Assembly: GCA_003254925.1 (NCBI GenBank)
Contig: QANZ01016577.1
Coordinates: forward strand, 4,286 to 68,285
Length of the DNA: 64,000 bases
Direction: 5' to 3'
From: Chamaecrista fasciculata
Taxonomy: Eukaryota > Streptophyta > Magnoliopsida > Fabales > Fabaceae
In this document: positions 11,611-23,710 of the stretch, one piece after another
Layout: the number at the start of each line of letters is the position of its first letter
Position numbering within the stretch: the stretch's first letter is position 1
Notes under the pieces: generated by a model
The model's database searches: none
Seen by the model: the letters and a program-made list of their open reading frames with translations, nothing else
Told to the model about the DNA's origin: nothing
Position numbers and translations under genes: made by a program

Positions 11611-13403
11611 ATGGCGGGAAAGGGAGCGATTTCTTTCTCGACTGAGGGAGCTGAAGGGAGGGGAAATTCGAGTCAGGAAGAGGATCTTCTGCGTCGGAGT
11701 ACGAAGAAGATTAAGAATTCAGTAGATAATTTCTCTGGATCGAGATCTGGAGGAGTTTGTTATGATGATATTCTGATTATTGGAGGTAATGAGGAAGTGG
11801 AGATTAGGAGATCGTATCGTGATTCGCTGACTGGTAATAATAGGGAGCATCGACTGAGCGAATCGGAGGACTCTGATGATTCTGATGATGAAGATTTGAA
11901 TGATGAGGATGATGGAAGTGAGAAGCGATCTGATGATTCTCAGGATGAGGAGGATGAAAGTTTGTGTGAAATAATAGAGCATAAAAGAGGTAAACATTCT
12001 ATTCCTGAGTTTATTTTCAAGGAGAAAGTTAAGAAGAGAATTAATAAGCCTTTTAGAAGTGTGCTGATAGTCAAATTTCTTGGGAGAATGATTGGTTATA
12101 AAGCTTTAGAGTCAAGATTGCAAAAGATGTGGGGGAAGGCTGGGATTGTGACTGTGATTGATACATATAATGATTTCTATGCTGTTAAATTTTCTTCGAA
12201 GGAGGATTATGAGTTTGCTTTGGAAGGAGGTCCTTGGATGATATATGATCACTATCTTATGGTTAGGACTTGGTGTCCTTTCTTTAATCCTTGGGCTGCT
12301 TCGGTTGATAGAGTTATGGTGTGGATCAGATTCCCGGAACTTCCGTTAGAATATTATGATGAGGAGATATTGAAGTGTTTTGGGAATAGGATTGGAAAAG
12401 CTATCAAGGTTGATTTTACTACTTCTCTCTTGACTAGAGGCAAGTTTGCTAGAATGTGTGTTGAGGTGGATACTTCTTTGCCTTTATTGCCAGCTTTTAT
12501 TATGGAGGGGAGGGAGTTTAGGGTGGAGTATGAAGGTTTACACACTGTTTGCTTTCATTGTGGTAGATATGGTCATGTGGTGGAAAATTGTAAGGAAAAA
12601 TTGGTGGATAAAGGTGTGGAAGGGGATGGTGTTGGAGTAAGAGGGGATGAGGTTGGTGGGAAGGAGGAGTCTATGTTTGGCCCTTGGACTACTGTTAAAA
12701 AGAATAGAAGGCCTAGAGTGGAGAGGAATGGTGATGAAGGGAGGAAGAATATTGATGATGTTGGAGGTATGCCTTTGGGGTCCAGATTTGCGTATCTGGA
12801 AGGGTTGGAGGAAGAAGAGGAATGTGTTGGGCAAGATACTATCATGGCTGGAGATAAGGCTGATGTGGAATCCAGGGGGAATTATAGAACTAAAGATGTG
12901 TTGGGCAATGTGTTGGGCAAGATACTATCATGGCTGGAGATAAGGCTGATGTGGAATCCAGGGGGAATTATAGAACTAAAGATGTGTTGAGGGATATTGG
13001 AAATAATAGTGATGGTATTAATGGTGATAGGAGGCAGAAGAGTGGTTTTAATGAGGGAGTTTTAAATAGGGAGAAAGGGAAGGAAAATGTAGGGAGAAAG
13101 GAGAGTTTGAGAAGAGTTGTTGATAGGAGGATTGAAAGGAGTGTTCCAAGTGGTGATAAAAGTTCTGAGGCTGGTGATTTGGCGAGGAGAGGTTTGATTG
13201 GAAGGGTGCCTGTTCAGGGGATTGGTGTTGCTAAGCATATGGGCAGCACTAGTTCTTTGGAGAGGGGTTCTGAGTGTTTGAAGGAGAAGCCTCCTGACCC
13301 TGATGTGCTTGGTTTCAGAAGCAATGTGTCCAATTCTATGGATTGTGAGCAGTGTGTTGTCTCTCTTGGTGGAGGTGGTGAGGGTGGTATGATAATTGAT
13401 TAG
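11611..13403 (+). pseudogene. LINE ORF1 protein (DUF4283 plus CCHC knuckle), frame broken by an 86-bp duplication
   Basis: ORF1 of plant L1 elements makes an RNA-binding protein that packages the LINE transcript. I take the ATG at 11611 (MAGKGAISF) rather than one 21 bases upstream, because the extra residues are unlike protein. An acidic Ser/Asp/Glu-rich segment is at about residues 90-125. The DUF4283-like domain follows (FRSVLIVKFLGRMIGYKAL to FARMCVEVD), then a CCHC knuckle, CFHCGRYGHVVENC (about residue 313 on). Units starting at 12821 and 12907 are an 86-bp tandem duplication; 86 is not a multiple of 3, so the first frame ends at 12990. The original frame resumes in the second unit and runs to a TAG at 13401-13403. 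Confidence 0.9.
12821..12992 (+). repeat. 86-bp tandem duplication inside LINE ORF1
   Basis: Two adjacent copies of an 86-bp unit (12821-12906 and 12907-12992) look identical over almost their whole length. The near-identity points to a duplication at or after insertion of this copy. Confidence 0.92.
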
Positions 13404-13409
13404 TGTTTT

Positions 13410-16400
13410 ATGGATAGAAGAATAATTGTGTGGAATTGTAGGGGAGCTGGTAGTGAAGTGTTTGGTAGAGCTGTGAAGATGTTATGTAAGGATTCTCATC
13501 CTGAGGTGTTGGTTCTTTTGGAGACTAGAGTTGATGCTGGGAGGGCTGTGAGCCTTTCTAAAAAGCTGGGTTTTGATAATTTTTATACTGTGGATGGAGA
13601 TGGATATGCTGTCGGGATTTGGCTTATGTGGAAGAGTGCTAGTGTTGATATTGGTATTATTGAGGACCATTTTCAATACTGTCATACTTCTATTTGTTTT
13701 TCTAATGAGCAGAGGTGGTTTGGTACTTTTGTTTATGCTAGTCCGAGTGTGGATGGAAGGAAAATTCTTTGGGAGAATTTATTGAGGATTAGTTTGGGTA
13801 TGGAAGATTGTTGGCTGTTAATGGGGGACTTCAATGATTTTAGATCTCCGGCTGAGAAAGTTGGAGGGGCTCAAGTCAATTTAAAAAGATGTGAGGTGTT
13901 TGAGGATAGAATTAATGACTGCTGTTTGCTGGAAGTGGGCTCTATTGGGCCTGGCTTACGTGGAAGGGGCCTGTTTATGGAGGTTATGAGAGGATTTATG
14001 AAAGGTTGGATAGAGCTTTATGTAATGGTGGGTGGAGAACTTTTTTTCCTGAAGGTGTGTGTAAAGTTTTGCCTAGGGTGGGAACTTCAGACCATAATCC
14101 TATTCTTTTGTTGTTGGATGGTACTAAGTTTGTTAGGGGGGTGAAGCCTTTTAGATTTGAGAAAATGTGGTTGTCTCATGATGGTTTTGACGATTTTATT
14201 AGACAAAATTGGAATTCTGAGAAGTATGTGAATGAAGCTTTAGATGATTTGTCGGGGAAGTTGAAGGTTTGGAACTGGAAAGTTTTTGGGAACCTTGAGA
14301 GGAAGAAAAAGGAAATTATGAGAAGATTGGGGGGAATTCAGAGGAAGAGGCCCAAGGATAAGTTTGAGGCTATATTTCTTCATAATCTTGAGAGCAGATT
14401 GCAGGGAGAGCTTGATCAAATTCTTAAGAATGAAGAGATTCACTGGCATCAGAAGTCGAGAGCTATGTGGATTAGGGATGGGGATAGAAATACGAGATAT
14501 TATCATATGAAGACTGTGACTAGAAGGAAAAGAAGTAGAATTGAGATGTTGAAGAATGAAGAGGGGAATTGGGTTGAGGATGGTGAAGGAATCAAGAATT
14601 TAGCTGTTAATTTTTTTAAGAATCTTTTCTCTACTGATGGTGGCGTGGATAAGAGTATGTGCTGTGATGTTGGTTTTGATACTATTCCTGATGATGGAAA
14701 GGCTGCTCTGATGATTCCTATATCTGATTTTGAGGTCAGAAATGCTATTTTTGCTATTGGGGCTGATAAGGCTCCAGGGGAGGATGGTTATTCGGCTATG
14801 TTCTTTCATAAGTGTTGGGATAAGGTGGGGGACAGTGTGTGTAAACTTGTGAGGGATGTTTTTAGTGGTGTCTTTGATCTTAGTCAGATTAACAAAACTG
14901 TGTTAGTCTTGATTCCTAAAATTGAGGTTCCTGAGTTGATTTCCCAGTTTAGACCTATTTCTTTGTGTAATGTGGTCTATAAGTGTGTTTCTAAAATTAT
15001 TGTGAACAGACTTAAACCCTACTTGGCTGATATTATTTCCCCTTTTCAAGCTGGTTTTGTTCCTGGGAGGCATATTCATGATAATGTGGTGGTTGCTAAG
15101 GAGATTTTTCATATTTTGCAAAAATTGAGGGGTAAGAAGAGCTTCTTTGCTGTGAAGATTGATCTTGAGAAGGCTTATGATAGAATGGAGTGGAGTTTTA
15201 TTGAGGATATTCTTAATGAAATTCAGATTCCTGAGTTTTTAAAGAGGGTGATTGTTAGCTGTTTCTCTTCAGTCTCTACTAAAATTTTGTGGAATGGCTC
15301 TATGACTGAAGCTTTTAGTCCTACTAGAGGATTGAGGCAAGGGGATCCTATTTCTCCTTATCTCTTTGTTCTGGGAATGGAGAGGTTGTCTCATATCATT
15401 TGTGACTCTGTTGCTAAGAAGGTTTGGAAAGCTGTGAAAGTGGGAAGAGGGGGTCCTGAAGTGTCTCATTTGATGTTTGCTGATGATCTTATTCTTTTTG
15501 GAGAAGCTTCTATTGTGCAGGCTAAGGTGATGAGGGACTGTTTGAATAAATTTTGTGCTATGTCTGGTCAGAAGGTTAGTGTTGCCAAGTCTTCTGTTTA
15601 TTTTTCTCCTAATGCTTCTGTTGAGTTGAGAAAAAGTATTTCTGAGGAGTTGTGTATTGAGGAGAAGGCTGATTTGGGTCTTTATTTGGGGATTCCTATT
15701 CTCCAAGAGAGATCTAGAGTTAGGAGTTACAATCATGTGTTGGAAAAAGTTAAGAGAAGGCTTGCTGGGTGGAAGAGGAAGTGTCTTTCGTTGGCTGGAA
15801 GGGTTACTCTTGCTAAATCTGTGGTGAGCTCTATACCTATATACTCTATGATGGTGACTAAATTGCCTAATTCTATCATTTCTGAGGTTGAGAGGCAGCA
15901 AAGGGCCTTTATATGGGGTCATGAGTATGAGGAGAGGAAGATGCATCCTGTGGGTTGGAGTGTGGTTAATATGTCTAAGGAGTGTGGGGGTATTGGAGTG
16001 AAGAACTTGGCTATTATGAATGAGGCGTGTTTGGCTAAGTTTGTGTGGAGATTATTGACTGAGAACAGTGGTTTGTGGATTGATGTTCTTAAGGCTAAAT
16101 ATAATAAAGGTAGAGGGTTTGACTTGCATGATATTGTTAGAGGAAACTCTCCTTCTCATTTTTGGGCTGATATTTCGAGTATTTGGGGGAAAGTGGGGAA
16201 CTTGTGTCTTTGGAAAGTGGGGGATGGTAGTGGGGTGAGAATGTGGGAGGATTGTTGGGTTGATAAAGGTCTGTTTTTGAAGGATGTGGTATTGGGGGAT
16301 GGGGGTGGTTTGGATTCTAGTGCTACTGTGGGGGAGTTTGTTGATGGTAGTGGAGGTTGGGATGTTAATTTTTTGAAGAACTTTTTGCCGAGGGGGATAA

Positions 16401-17539
16401 TTGACAAGATCAGAACTGTTCATCCTCCTAGATTGAATTTGTCTAAGGGGATTATTTGGGGGTTGGAAAATTCTGGGGTGTTTACTGTTAATTCTTGTTA
16501 TAAGGAGTTTATGGGAGAGAAGTTGGGGGTGGTGGACAGAAAATGGGATGTGATTTGGAAGTGGAATGGGCCTGAGAGGGTCAAATTTTTTCTGTGGATT
16601 GTGGGTCATGACAGACTCTGTACTAATGCTAGGCGTGCAAAGTGGAGTGATTGTGATCCTAGTTGCAGTATTTGTCAAAACCAGCCAGAGACAACTACTC
16701 ATGCTTTAAGAGACTGCAGGGAAGCTAGAAAAGTTTGGGATAAAGTGTTACCTGCTTCGAAAAGATCCTCTTTTTTTGACTCTGATTTATGGGAGTGGCT
16801 GAGGGAGAATTTGCGTGCTGACTCGAGAGGATTGAACTGGGATTGGAGAGTGATCTTTGGGATCGCTTGTTGGAAGATTTGGAAGTGGAGAAATCAGAGG
16901 GTTTTTGATCCGAACTTCGTTGCTCCGAGTGCGCCTGATGAGATAATTCACTGGTGGTGTAAACAAATTTCTGAAAATAATACTGGGTATGAGAAGAAGA
17001 TTGATGATAGAATGGGAGCGGACATACCTCATATTTGCTGGAATCCGCCAGAGAAGGGTTGGGTCAAGGTGAACACGGATGCTTCGGTTTTGAGAGATCG
17101 AGTTCGAGCTTCTTGTGGAGGTCTGATTAGGGATTCGGAGGGGGTTTGGTTGGGTGGTTTTGCGAAGAATGTTGGGGATTGCGATGTTCTTCGGGCTGAG
17201 ATGTGGGGTATATACGAAGGATTGAGTTTTGCTTGGAGGATGAGATGTAGTAGGGTTGTGGTTGAGTCGGATTCGTTGGCTGCCATAAGTTTGATTTTGA
17301 AGATGAAAGTTTCTGGCTTTGGGGGAGGCATTTTGGAGGCTATCGAAGAGATGGTTCAGAGGGATTGGAGAGTTGTGTTTGTTCATGTTCTGAGGGAGGG
17401 GAATAGGGTGGCGGATTGTATTGCTAATTGGGCTTTGGGTTGTGTTGAGGATTATGTGATGTGGGTTGAGCCTCCTGCTTTTTTGGGCCTTGTTTTGTTT
17501 GAAGATAGAGTTGGGACTTTTGTCCCTAGGGGTTTTTAG
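13410..17539 (+). pseudogene. LINE ORF2: endonuclease, reverse transcriptase, RNase H (one frameshift)
   Basis: ORF2 nicks target DNA and copies the LINE RNA into it. The first segment, from the ATG at 13410, carries apurinic endonuclease motifs VWNCRG, LLETRV and MGDFND. Near 13950 the frame shifts by one base. The endonuclease continues in the second frame (LTWKGPVYGGYERI, then GTSDHNP with the catalytic Asp-His) and stays open to the TAG at 17537-17539. Reverse transcriptase motifs follow: FRPISLCN, FAVKIDLEKAYD, GLRQGDPISPYLF and the catalytic FADD at 15476-15487. A zf-RVT region (WKWNGPERVKFFLW, CSICQNQPETTTHAL) comes next, then RNase H with VNTDAS, RAEMWGIYEG, VESDS and NRVAD. ORF2 starts six bases after the ORF1 stop. 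Apart from the one shift it looks intact. Confidence 0.95.
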
Positions 17540-17599
17540 TTTGTTTGTTGTTTTGTTTTTGTGTTTGGTTGGTCTGTATCTGTACCCTACCAAAAAAAA

Positions 17600-17618
17600 A
17601 AAACTTTAGCACCTATTA
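17600..17618 (+). repeat. Right 19-bp target-site duplication of the LINE
   Basis: Exact copy of 11534-11552. It marks the 3' end of the LINE insertion. Confidence 0.95.
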
Positions 17619-19440
17619 GTCTACCCAATATAACTCTATTATCCTCTAGTATTAATATGATAGTGGAGCTACAGTGCACCTGATTATTTATTTATACCAA
17701 AACAATTTCTATTATAGTAAAATCTTCATTCTACACGTGGCACCCTTTTTTTTTTTTTAGTATAATGAGTGCTGACGTGGTAGTTAACGACCATGTCAGC
17801 AAATAACGGGCACGTCAGCTTTTTTGTAACCCCAATCTGACGAAGGAACCTATCTGTATAATGTTTTCAAAATTCAGGGGCTGGGTTGCTAATTTCCAAA
17901 ATTCAAGGACTTATCTGCCACCGCCCGTAAAATTTAGCGACCGGGTTGCTAGTTTACTTATTCAATTACTAATATACTCCTACTGAAATATTTTTAATAA
18001 TTTATACTCTAATACAAATATAAAAAAGCTATTAGACAAAATAGAAAATTTCATTATCCTCATTTATTACACTTACAATTTTCTCTTCCTATCCATCATT
18101 TCTTACCAATTTCTCTCTCTCTCTCTCTCACTCGCACACACACACATGTTATATTATATATGTTATATATTATATATATAATTTGTTTAATTTAATTAAA
18201 AAAAATTATTTTAATTCCTGAAATCATATCAATTCAAAAAGTTAATATTTAAGTCATCAAAATGTATGATTTTTTGTACATCGATAATTCTTCCTCTATT
18301 TTTTCGATTATATTGGTAATATTTTTTGTAATTTCAAAATTAAAAAAAATGAAAAAGAGTAATGATGTAAAATATATTATCCAGTTTCTGAATTATTGTA
18401 ATAATCGATTGTTTCTGAGTCAAATTAAAAGACTAAAAATAATAATAATGCTATAAAAATGAACAAAGAGCTTGGATTACTTACATGATGATGATATTCT
18501 CTCAAATTTATTCTTGTTTTCGGAAGACTCTCCCATGACAAAGTTCAAAATGATTTAGTTGCAAGAGATGAAGGTTGTTTTCATCATTTTAATTAGGGTT
18601 ATCAATAGTAAATATAAATCTGAAATATAAAATACTTTAAATTATAAAATTAGCTAGATATAAAGATAATTAGGGTCATTCAAAATTATTTGATAATTTT
18701 ATAAATAATGTGCAACTCACATGAGACTTGAAAGATAAAAGAATAATGGTGTCATTAAAGGTTAAGTAATATCGTTATGAAATTAATAAATTAAAAAATT
18801 AATTGCTATTTTTCATAAATCAGAGTTCTTCGGATAAATATAATTTCTCATATAATTTAAGCAATTAACCAAACTTAAATTATCACAAATTACAATGATA
18901 TGTCATAGATGGAAATTACATCAACATGTGCACCTTTAGAACTTTGTAACAACTAACAAGACAAAAGCTATAATCATGTAGAAGATATGACTGAGATTCC
19001 ATGCACTAAATGAATAACAATCAAATTGTTATTTAGAAAATAGAATCAATTAATTATTCTGAATACATTCACTTTTGGAAAGAATATGTTTGGCCCATAG
19101 ATTCGCGGCCCCATTAGTTAGAATCATTGCAACCCAATGGGCCACTAAAGCCTTAGTATTTGTGTCCTTTTAATTGCTTTTGCATCGTACCAAATAGAAG
19201 TTTAATTGTCTTTATTATATTTTTTAATAAAAACAATTTTTTTTTTATAATGTCTTTTTTATTTCAATTGGAATTTTTTATTTGAACTCCCGAGAAGTTA
19301 CTTAACCTTTCTTATTACTTAATATTTAATTTCTCTTTTGATATTTTATGTCAAAATTAATTTTATTATATGATTTGTGAGATTAGAATATCTCAAACAT
19401 ATATAGATGAGTTTTTTTAACCACTCTTAATTTATAATAT
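17619..19440. other. Gene-free AT-rich stretch
   Basis: I see no supported gene. It contains a short CT/CA microsatellite (about 18113-18148) next to a TA-rich stretch. Copies of a GACGTGG / CACGTCAG motif near 17770-17820 may be a remnant of an inverted-repeat element. Confidence 0.55.
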
Positions 19441-19839
19441 AGGTCAAATTGCACTTTTGATCTCATTTTTTTTGCTCAAATCTCAATTTGGTCCCGTATA
19501 TTATTTTGTTACACTTTTAGTTCGATATCTTTTACTCAAGTTTCAATTTGGTCTCATATCTCTTTTTTTGTTGCACTTTTGGTCGCATATCTTTTGGTTA
19601 AGTTGCAGATTTGGTCTCATATATTTTGATCATGTTGCAGAAATGGTCTCATATCTTTGCAAAAACTTCCACATTATGGGACTAACGATGAAAATTTTTG
19701 TAAAAATATGAGATCAAATCTACAACAAAAAAGATATTATAGAACTGATTCTGCATATGACCAAAAGTACAACAAAAATGGATATAGGACCAAATTGAGA
19801 TCTGAGCAAAATATATAGAACCAAAAGTACATTTTGACC
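19441..19839. mobile_element. Inverted-repeat MITE, GGTCAAA/CACTTTTGGTC family, copy 1
   Basis: This element of about 400 bp has arms that are roughly reverse complements. It opens AGGTCAAATTGCACTTTTGA and closes CCAAAAGTACATTTTGACC. The 8-bp duplication TATAATAT lies on both sides (19433-19440 and 19840-19847). The words TCTCAATTTGGTC and GACCAAATTGAGA recur inside. Other members: 40098-40507, 51152-51490 and 61499-61840. The superfamily is not certain; an 8-bp duplication favours hAT. Confidence 0.75.
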
Positions 19840-19847
19840 TATAATAT

Positions 19848-20980
19848 ATTTATATATATATATATATATAGCTCACGCAAGAAATAAAGATGTCCCTCCA
19901 CAAAGGGATAAATAGTAAAATGAAGTTTACATAACTAACACCATATTGTTCTTTTCTTGAGAGCATTTAAATCACATTAATTCACCAAATATGTTTTTGC
20001 AGTGTTTGGTTCCTCCTTGCCCGTCATGTTTTCTTGCCTTTTTGCAGGTTAACATGATCTATCAAAGGCTCAAAGCTTATCCTGCTTCGTCAAAAGGTAT
20101 GAAAAAATATGGACTTCATTATATTTTATATAACACAATTTCCAAATGTGTAAATCGGAAATTGCACGATTTTCTTATGACCACAACTCTATAAAGCATT
20201 TTTAACCTATCTGTTTTGTGGTCTGGACAATATCTAATCTTTGGTATTGTTAGGAGGTGAATAAAATTCTCTTAACCTAAGTGTCTCAAACAAAAATTAC
20301 AATCAATAATATTTTGCTTCTAGGAAATTAGCACACTCACCACTTCAATCAACTACTTGTTGATAATTAACACGATTTGAGAACTTGAGATAAAAGAGAA
20401 ATTTGTAAAGGGTGGAATTGTAAATTTTCAAAAATAAGATACTGCATAAAATTGTTATGAAATTTTTTGGCCTGAAATTGTTATAAAATTTAAATACAAG
20501 AATCTTCTTCCTTTTTTTTTCTTTCAAACACAATTTTATTTTAGAGTAATTTAAATATCTTGAAAAATTACATTTATTCCTAAGTTTATTTCATCCAGAG
20601 AGAATCTTAATTTAAATACCGCATAAAATTACATTTATTCTTAAATTTAAATAACTTTTAAAAGTACCTTAAAAATTTGTCAGAAAATTTTACATGAGAT
20701 ATTAGTTAGATTTTTCTTTTTTTGCCAGCTTCGGTATTAGTTATATATCAAAGAAGAATCTGGACCATTATCAATGAGTTATATGCATAAATTCATTGAA
20801 ACCAAGACCCGTAATTCATTGAAAGTTTTGGTGATTATTTGCATGTTTTTCATGAGTTTTAGATATAAGATTAAGATTAAATTTTCGGTAGTTCTTAATC
20901 AAAACTACTGTAGTCTTTAAAAAGATCTATATGTGTAAAAGAAATTAAAGATTGACGAAACAAAGTTATATTAGGCTACA
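19848..20980. other. Gene-free stretch with one isolated exon-like patch
   Basis: No full gene is seen. At about 20045-20097 a stretch bounded by TTTTTGCAG and GTATG reads VNMIYQRLKAYPASSK, like an internal exon, but I find no partner exons. The rest is AT-rich. Confidence 0.4.
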
Positions 20981-20983
20981 TCA

Positions 20984-21822
20984 AATGTTTAAATTGGTCT
21001 TAAATATATGCCTTTAAATTCATTTTGGTCCTAAATATTTCAAAATGTCCACATTGATCATAAATATTGCAATTTAGTTTCATTTTGGTATTAAATTACT
21101 TAATGTAGTCACTAGTCATGTCTCTTTCGTTTCAAATTCGAATATAATAAGTCCAAAACTATATATTGCTTTTGACGATTACTTTTTCTATTCAATTAGA
21201 GCTATAAGCAAACAAGATGAAATCAAGTATCAAAAGTGGATCGCTCGTTTCACAGTTAAACAAGTAAAGTTGATCATGTCTCTATCGTTTCAAATCTAAA
21301 TGTGACAAGTTTTGAGTTACGAGTTCATATTGTCAGCAAATGAGGTCAAAATAGGCTCAAAAGTGGATTTGGAACCAATTTTTCAAAATTTTTTACTTTT
21401 TAGTCTCAAACCCGCTTTTGAGCCCGATTTGATTTCATTTATTGACGATTGGGTAGAAGAAAAAACTCGTAAAAAGTGATATGTAACTTTGAATTCGCCG
21501 CATCCGGATTTGAAACAATAGAGATATGACCAAATTTATAAGTTTGACCATAAAATAGGTTACCCATTTTCAAGACCCAATTTGATTTCATTTGCTGACA
21601 ACGTCTACTGAATAGAAAAAGTACTGGTCAAAAGCAATACATAATTATGAAATTGTCACATTCGAATATGAAATGAAAGAAATATTACCACATTCAGTAG
21701 CTTGAGACCAAAATGAAACTAAATGACAATATTTAGGACCGACTTAAATATTTTGAAATATTTAAGACTAAAATGAACTTAAAGACATACATTTAGGATC
21801 AATTTAAACATTTGACCTATTA
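20984..21822. mobile_element. Long fold-back element (family C), complete-looking copy
   Basis: About 840 bp that is nearly one long imperfect palindrome. The left arm begins ATCAAATGTTTAAATTGGTC. The right arm ends GATCAATTTAAACATTTGAC. Arms of about 400 bp each share phrases in opposite orientation, for example TCATGTCTCT-TTCGTTTCAAATTCGAAT on the left and ATTCGAATATGAAATGAAAG on the right. No coding. It would form a long hairpin if transcribed. Related copies are listed separately. Confidence 0.75.
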
Positions 21823-23335
21823 TGCTAATAACAACTTTTTTTTTTGTTTTTGGTTCCAGATTATTAACTACCAAATTTGTATTACTGAATTCACATTATC
21901 TTTTCTGACACTAGCTACCAACCAAATGGAAATGGCATTTTCCACAGAAGACAAAAGACAGCAAAGTGGCATGAGTACTGGCTTTAGTGAAGACGACAAA
22001 GTCAACAGAGGAATTTCAAGATCTTTGTTCTTCAAAGTTCTTTTATTTCTCAGTGCAAGCAAAACAATACAAGTTAAAAAAAAGCATCAAAGTGATGAGA
22101 TTAAAACTATAGCAATATAGACTGAAATTTTAAGAAGTAAAATCTTAGATAACATCATCCCTCACTCTTCGACCTATGAATTTGTGACACAAATCCCAAT
22201 CAAACTCAATATCTCTTGGACCCTTTCTCTTTTGGAAGATTGTGAATGTGAACAAAACTTTATAATAATGACCAAATCTTAATTTCATTAAGCTTATCGT
22301 CTACCTAGGAAAGTACTCTTGGGATATCTTTTCATTTACCCTTTTTCAACGTTTAACACTAAGGATAAGTATTAAGATTTTAAGGTCCAACATTGAGTTG
22401 AGTTAATTATTTCTTTGACCATACTGACCTGTAAATTAACTAAGACCCATCAGCACATGTAAAGCCAAAGATTTGATTATTTTAATTTTTGTCTTCTAAT
22501 TAAAGATGGCTTTGTAGGATATATAACCAAAGATTTGATTTTATTTTAAGGCAAAAATATATTTTTTGTCACTAAATTTTATATCAAATTTTAATTTCGT
22601 CTCTAATATTTATTTACTATAAAACTTATAAAAGAAAAATTCAAATACTAACTCATATTAAAAAAAATATTATGGTGTATGTTGTTAATTTATTGAAAGA
22701 AATTAAATAACAAATAAAATTGATTAAAATTTAAAACTTTAAGAATAAAATTAAAAATTAATATAAAATTTGTAGGGAAAAGAGTGTTTTTACCTTATTT
22801 CAATGAAGGTCAAGTATATATAACTATATAGTCTTCTTATAAGTTACCCATGCTTGATTAGCATTTTTTTTAACTAAATAGGACAACTAGTTGGATTTTT
22901 CGTCTAGTATATTTTACTCATCGGTAACAATATCCTCACTAGTGTTTCTATTATTTGAACAATAGTATCTCTTTATTTATTAAAGAAAATTTGTTTAATT
23001 TTGGTACAGTACTTAACGATTTTTTTGGTAAAGGTTTATTAAAGCAACTTAATGCTTCTAGCTTTAATTGAAGAACTACATAATCCCTTTAAATCAATGT
23101 TGTTAGAACGGGATCTTCAATAAATATGAAAATTGTTTAGTTCACAGTCTGATTGATTATTGATTGTTGAGCTGAGGGTTAAACTAGATGATATAATAAA
23201 TAATAATTATTAATGATTTTAAATATAATTAATTAATATATGAAATATAAATGTTAAAATTATAATCTTAGATTCATTGTATATAGTTATAAAATATAAT
23301 TTATCACAAATAATTAATGTTAGAATACAATAATT
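21823..23335. other. Gene-free stretch with a small inverted repeat
   Basis: No convincing gene. A reading frame at about 21910-22117 is open but matches nothing I know. At 22552-22797 an inverted-repeat element of about 246 bp opens AGGCAAAAATATATTTTTTG and closes with its imperfect reverse complement. Confidence 0.5.
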
Positions 23336-23710
23336 TATATAAGGCTTCATTTGTTTCAAATTGGTCTTAGATATTTCCACGATGTTCAAATTGGTCCTAC
23401 AAATACTTAATGTTGTCATATTTCTCTTGTTTCAATCTCAAATACGACGAATTCAGAGCTACAGGTTTATTTTGATAAATATTTTGGGACCATTAATAAA
23501 CGAGATTAAATCGAGTCCCAAAAGTAGATAACTCATTTCACGGTCAAACAAATTTAATTAATCATATCTCTGTCGTTTGAAGTTTGAATGCGACAAATTT
23601 GAAGCTATGTATTAACTCTTGAAGAGTTCTTTCTCTATCCAGTTAAGGTCGTTAGCAAATTAGATCAAATCATGTCTCGAAAGTATTTTTGAGACTTTGG
23701 TCTTTATATA
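23336..23710. mobile_element. Family C fold-back element, partial copy
   Basis: It shares the family phrases (TTCAAATTGGTCTTAGATAT, TCTCTGTCGTTTGAAGTTTG, TATCCAGTTAAGGTCG). Only about one arm is recognisable, and the other side is lost or too diverged. Confidence 0.6.

Larger units (their letters stand above)
11553..17599 (+). mobile_element. Full-length L1-type LINE with RNase H
   Basis: This retroposon of about 6.05 kb has a short 5' leader (58 bp before ORF1), ORF1, ORF2, a short 3' region and an A tail of about ten residues at 17592-17601. A perfect 19-bp duplication flanks it, as expected of target-primed integration and indicating a fairly recent insertion. ORF1 encodes a DUF4283-like domain with a CCHC knuckle. 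ORF2 encodes endonuclease, reverse transcriptase, a zinc-knuckle-like zf-RVT region and a C-terminal plant RNase H. Two defects are visible: an 86-bp tandem duplication in ORF1 and one frameshift near 13950 in the endonuclease region. Confidence 0.96.

Noticed and set aside
11719-12845. Minus-strand and alternate frames over LINE ORF1
   Set aside because: Shadows of the ORF1 sequence, with low-complexity Ile/Ser content and no domain.
15269-17593. Long minus-strand open frames (225, 216 and 268 codons) within the LINE
   Set aside because: They lie opposite ORF2 and are Ser/Pro/His/Asn-rich readings caused by the codon bias of the sense strand. No family motifs.
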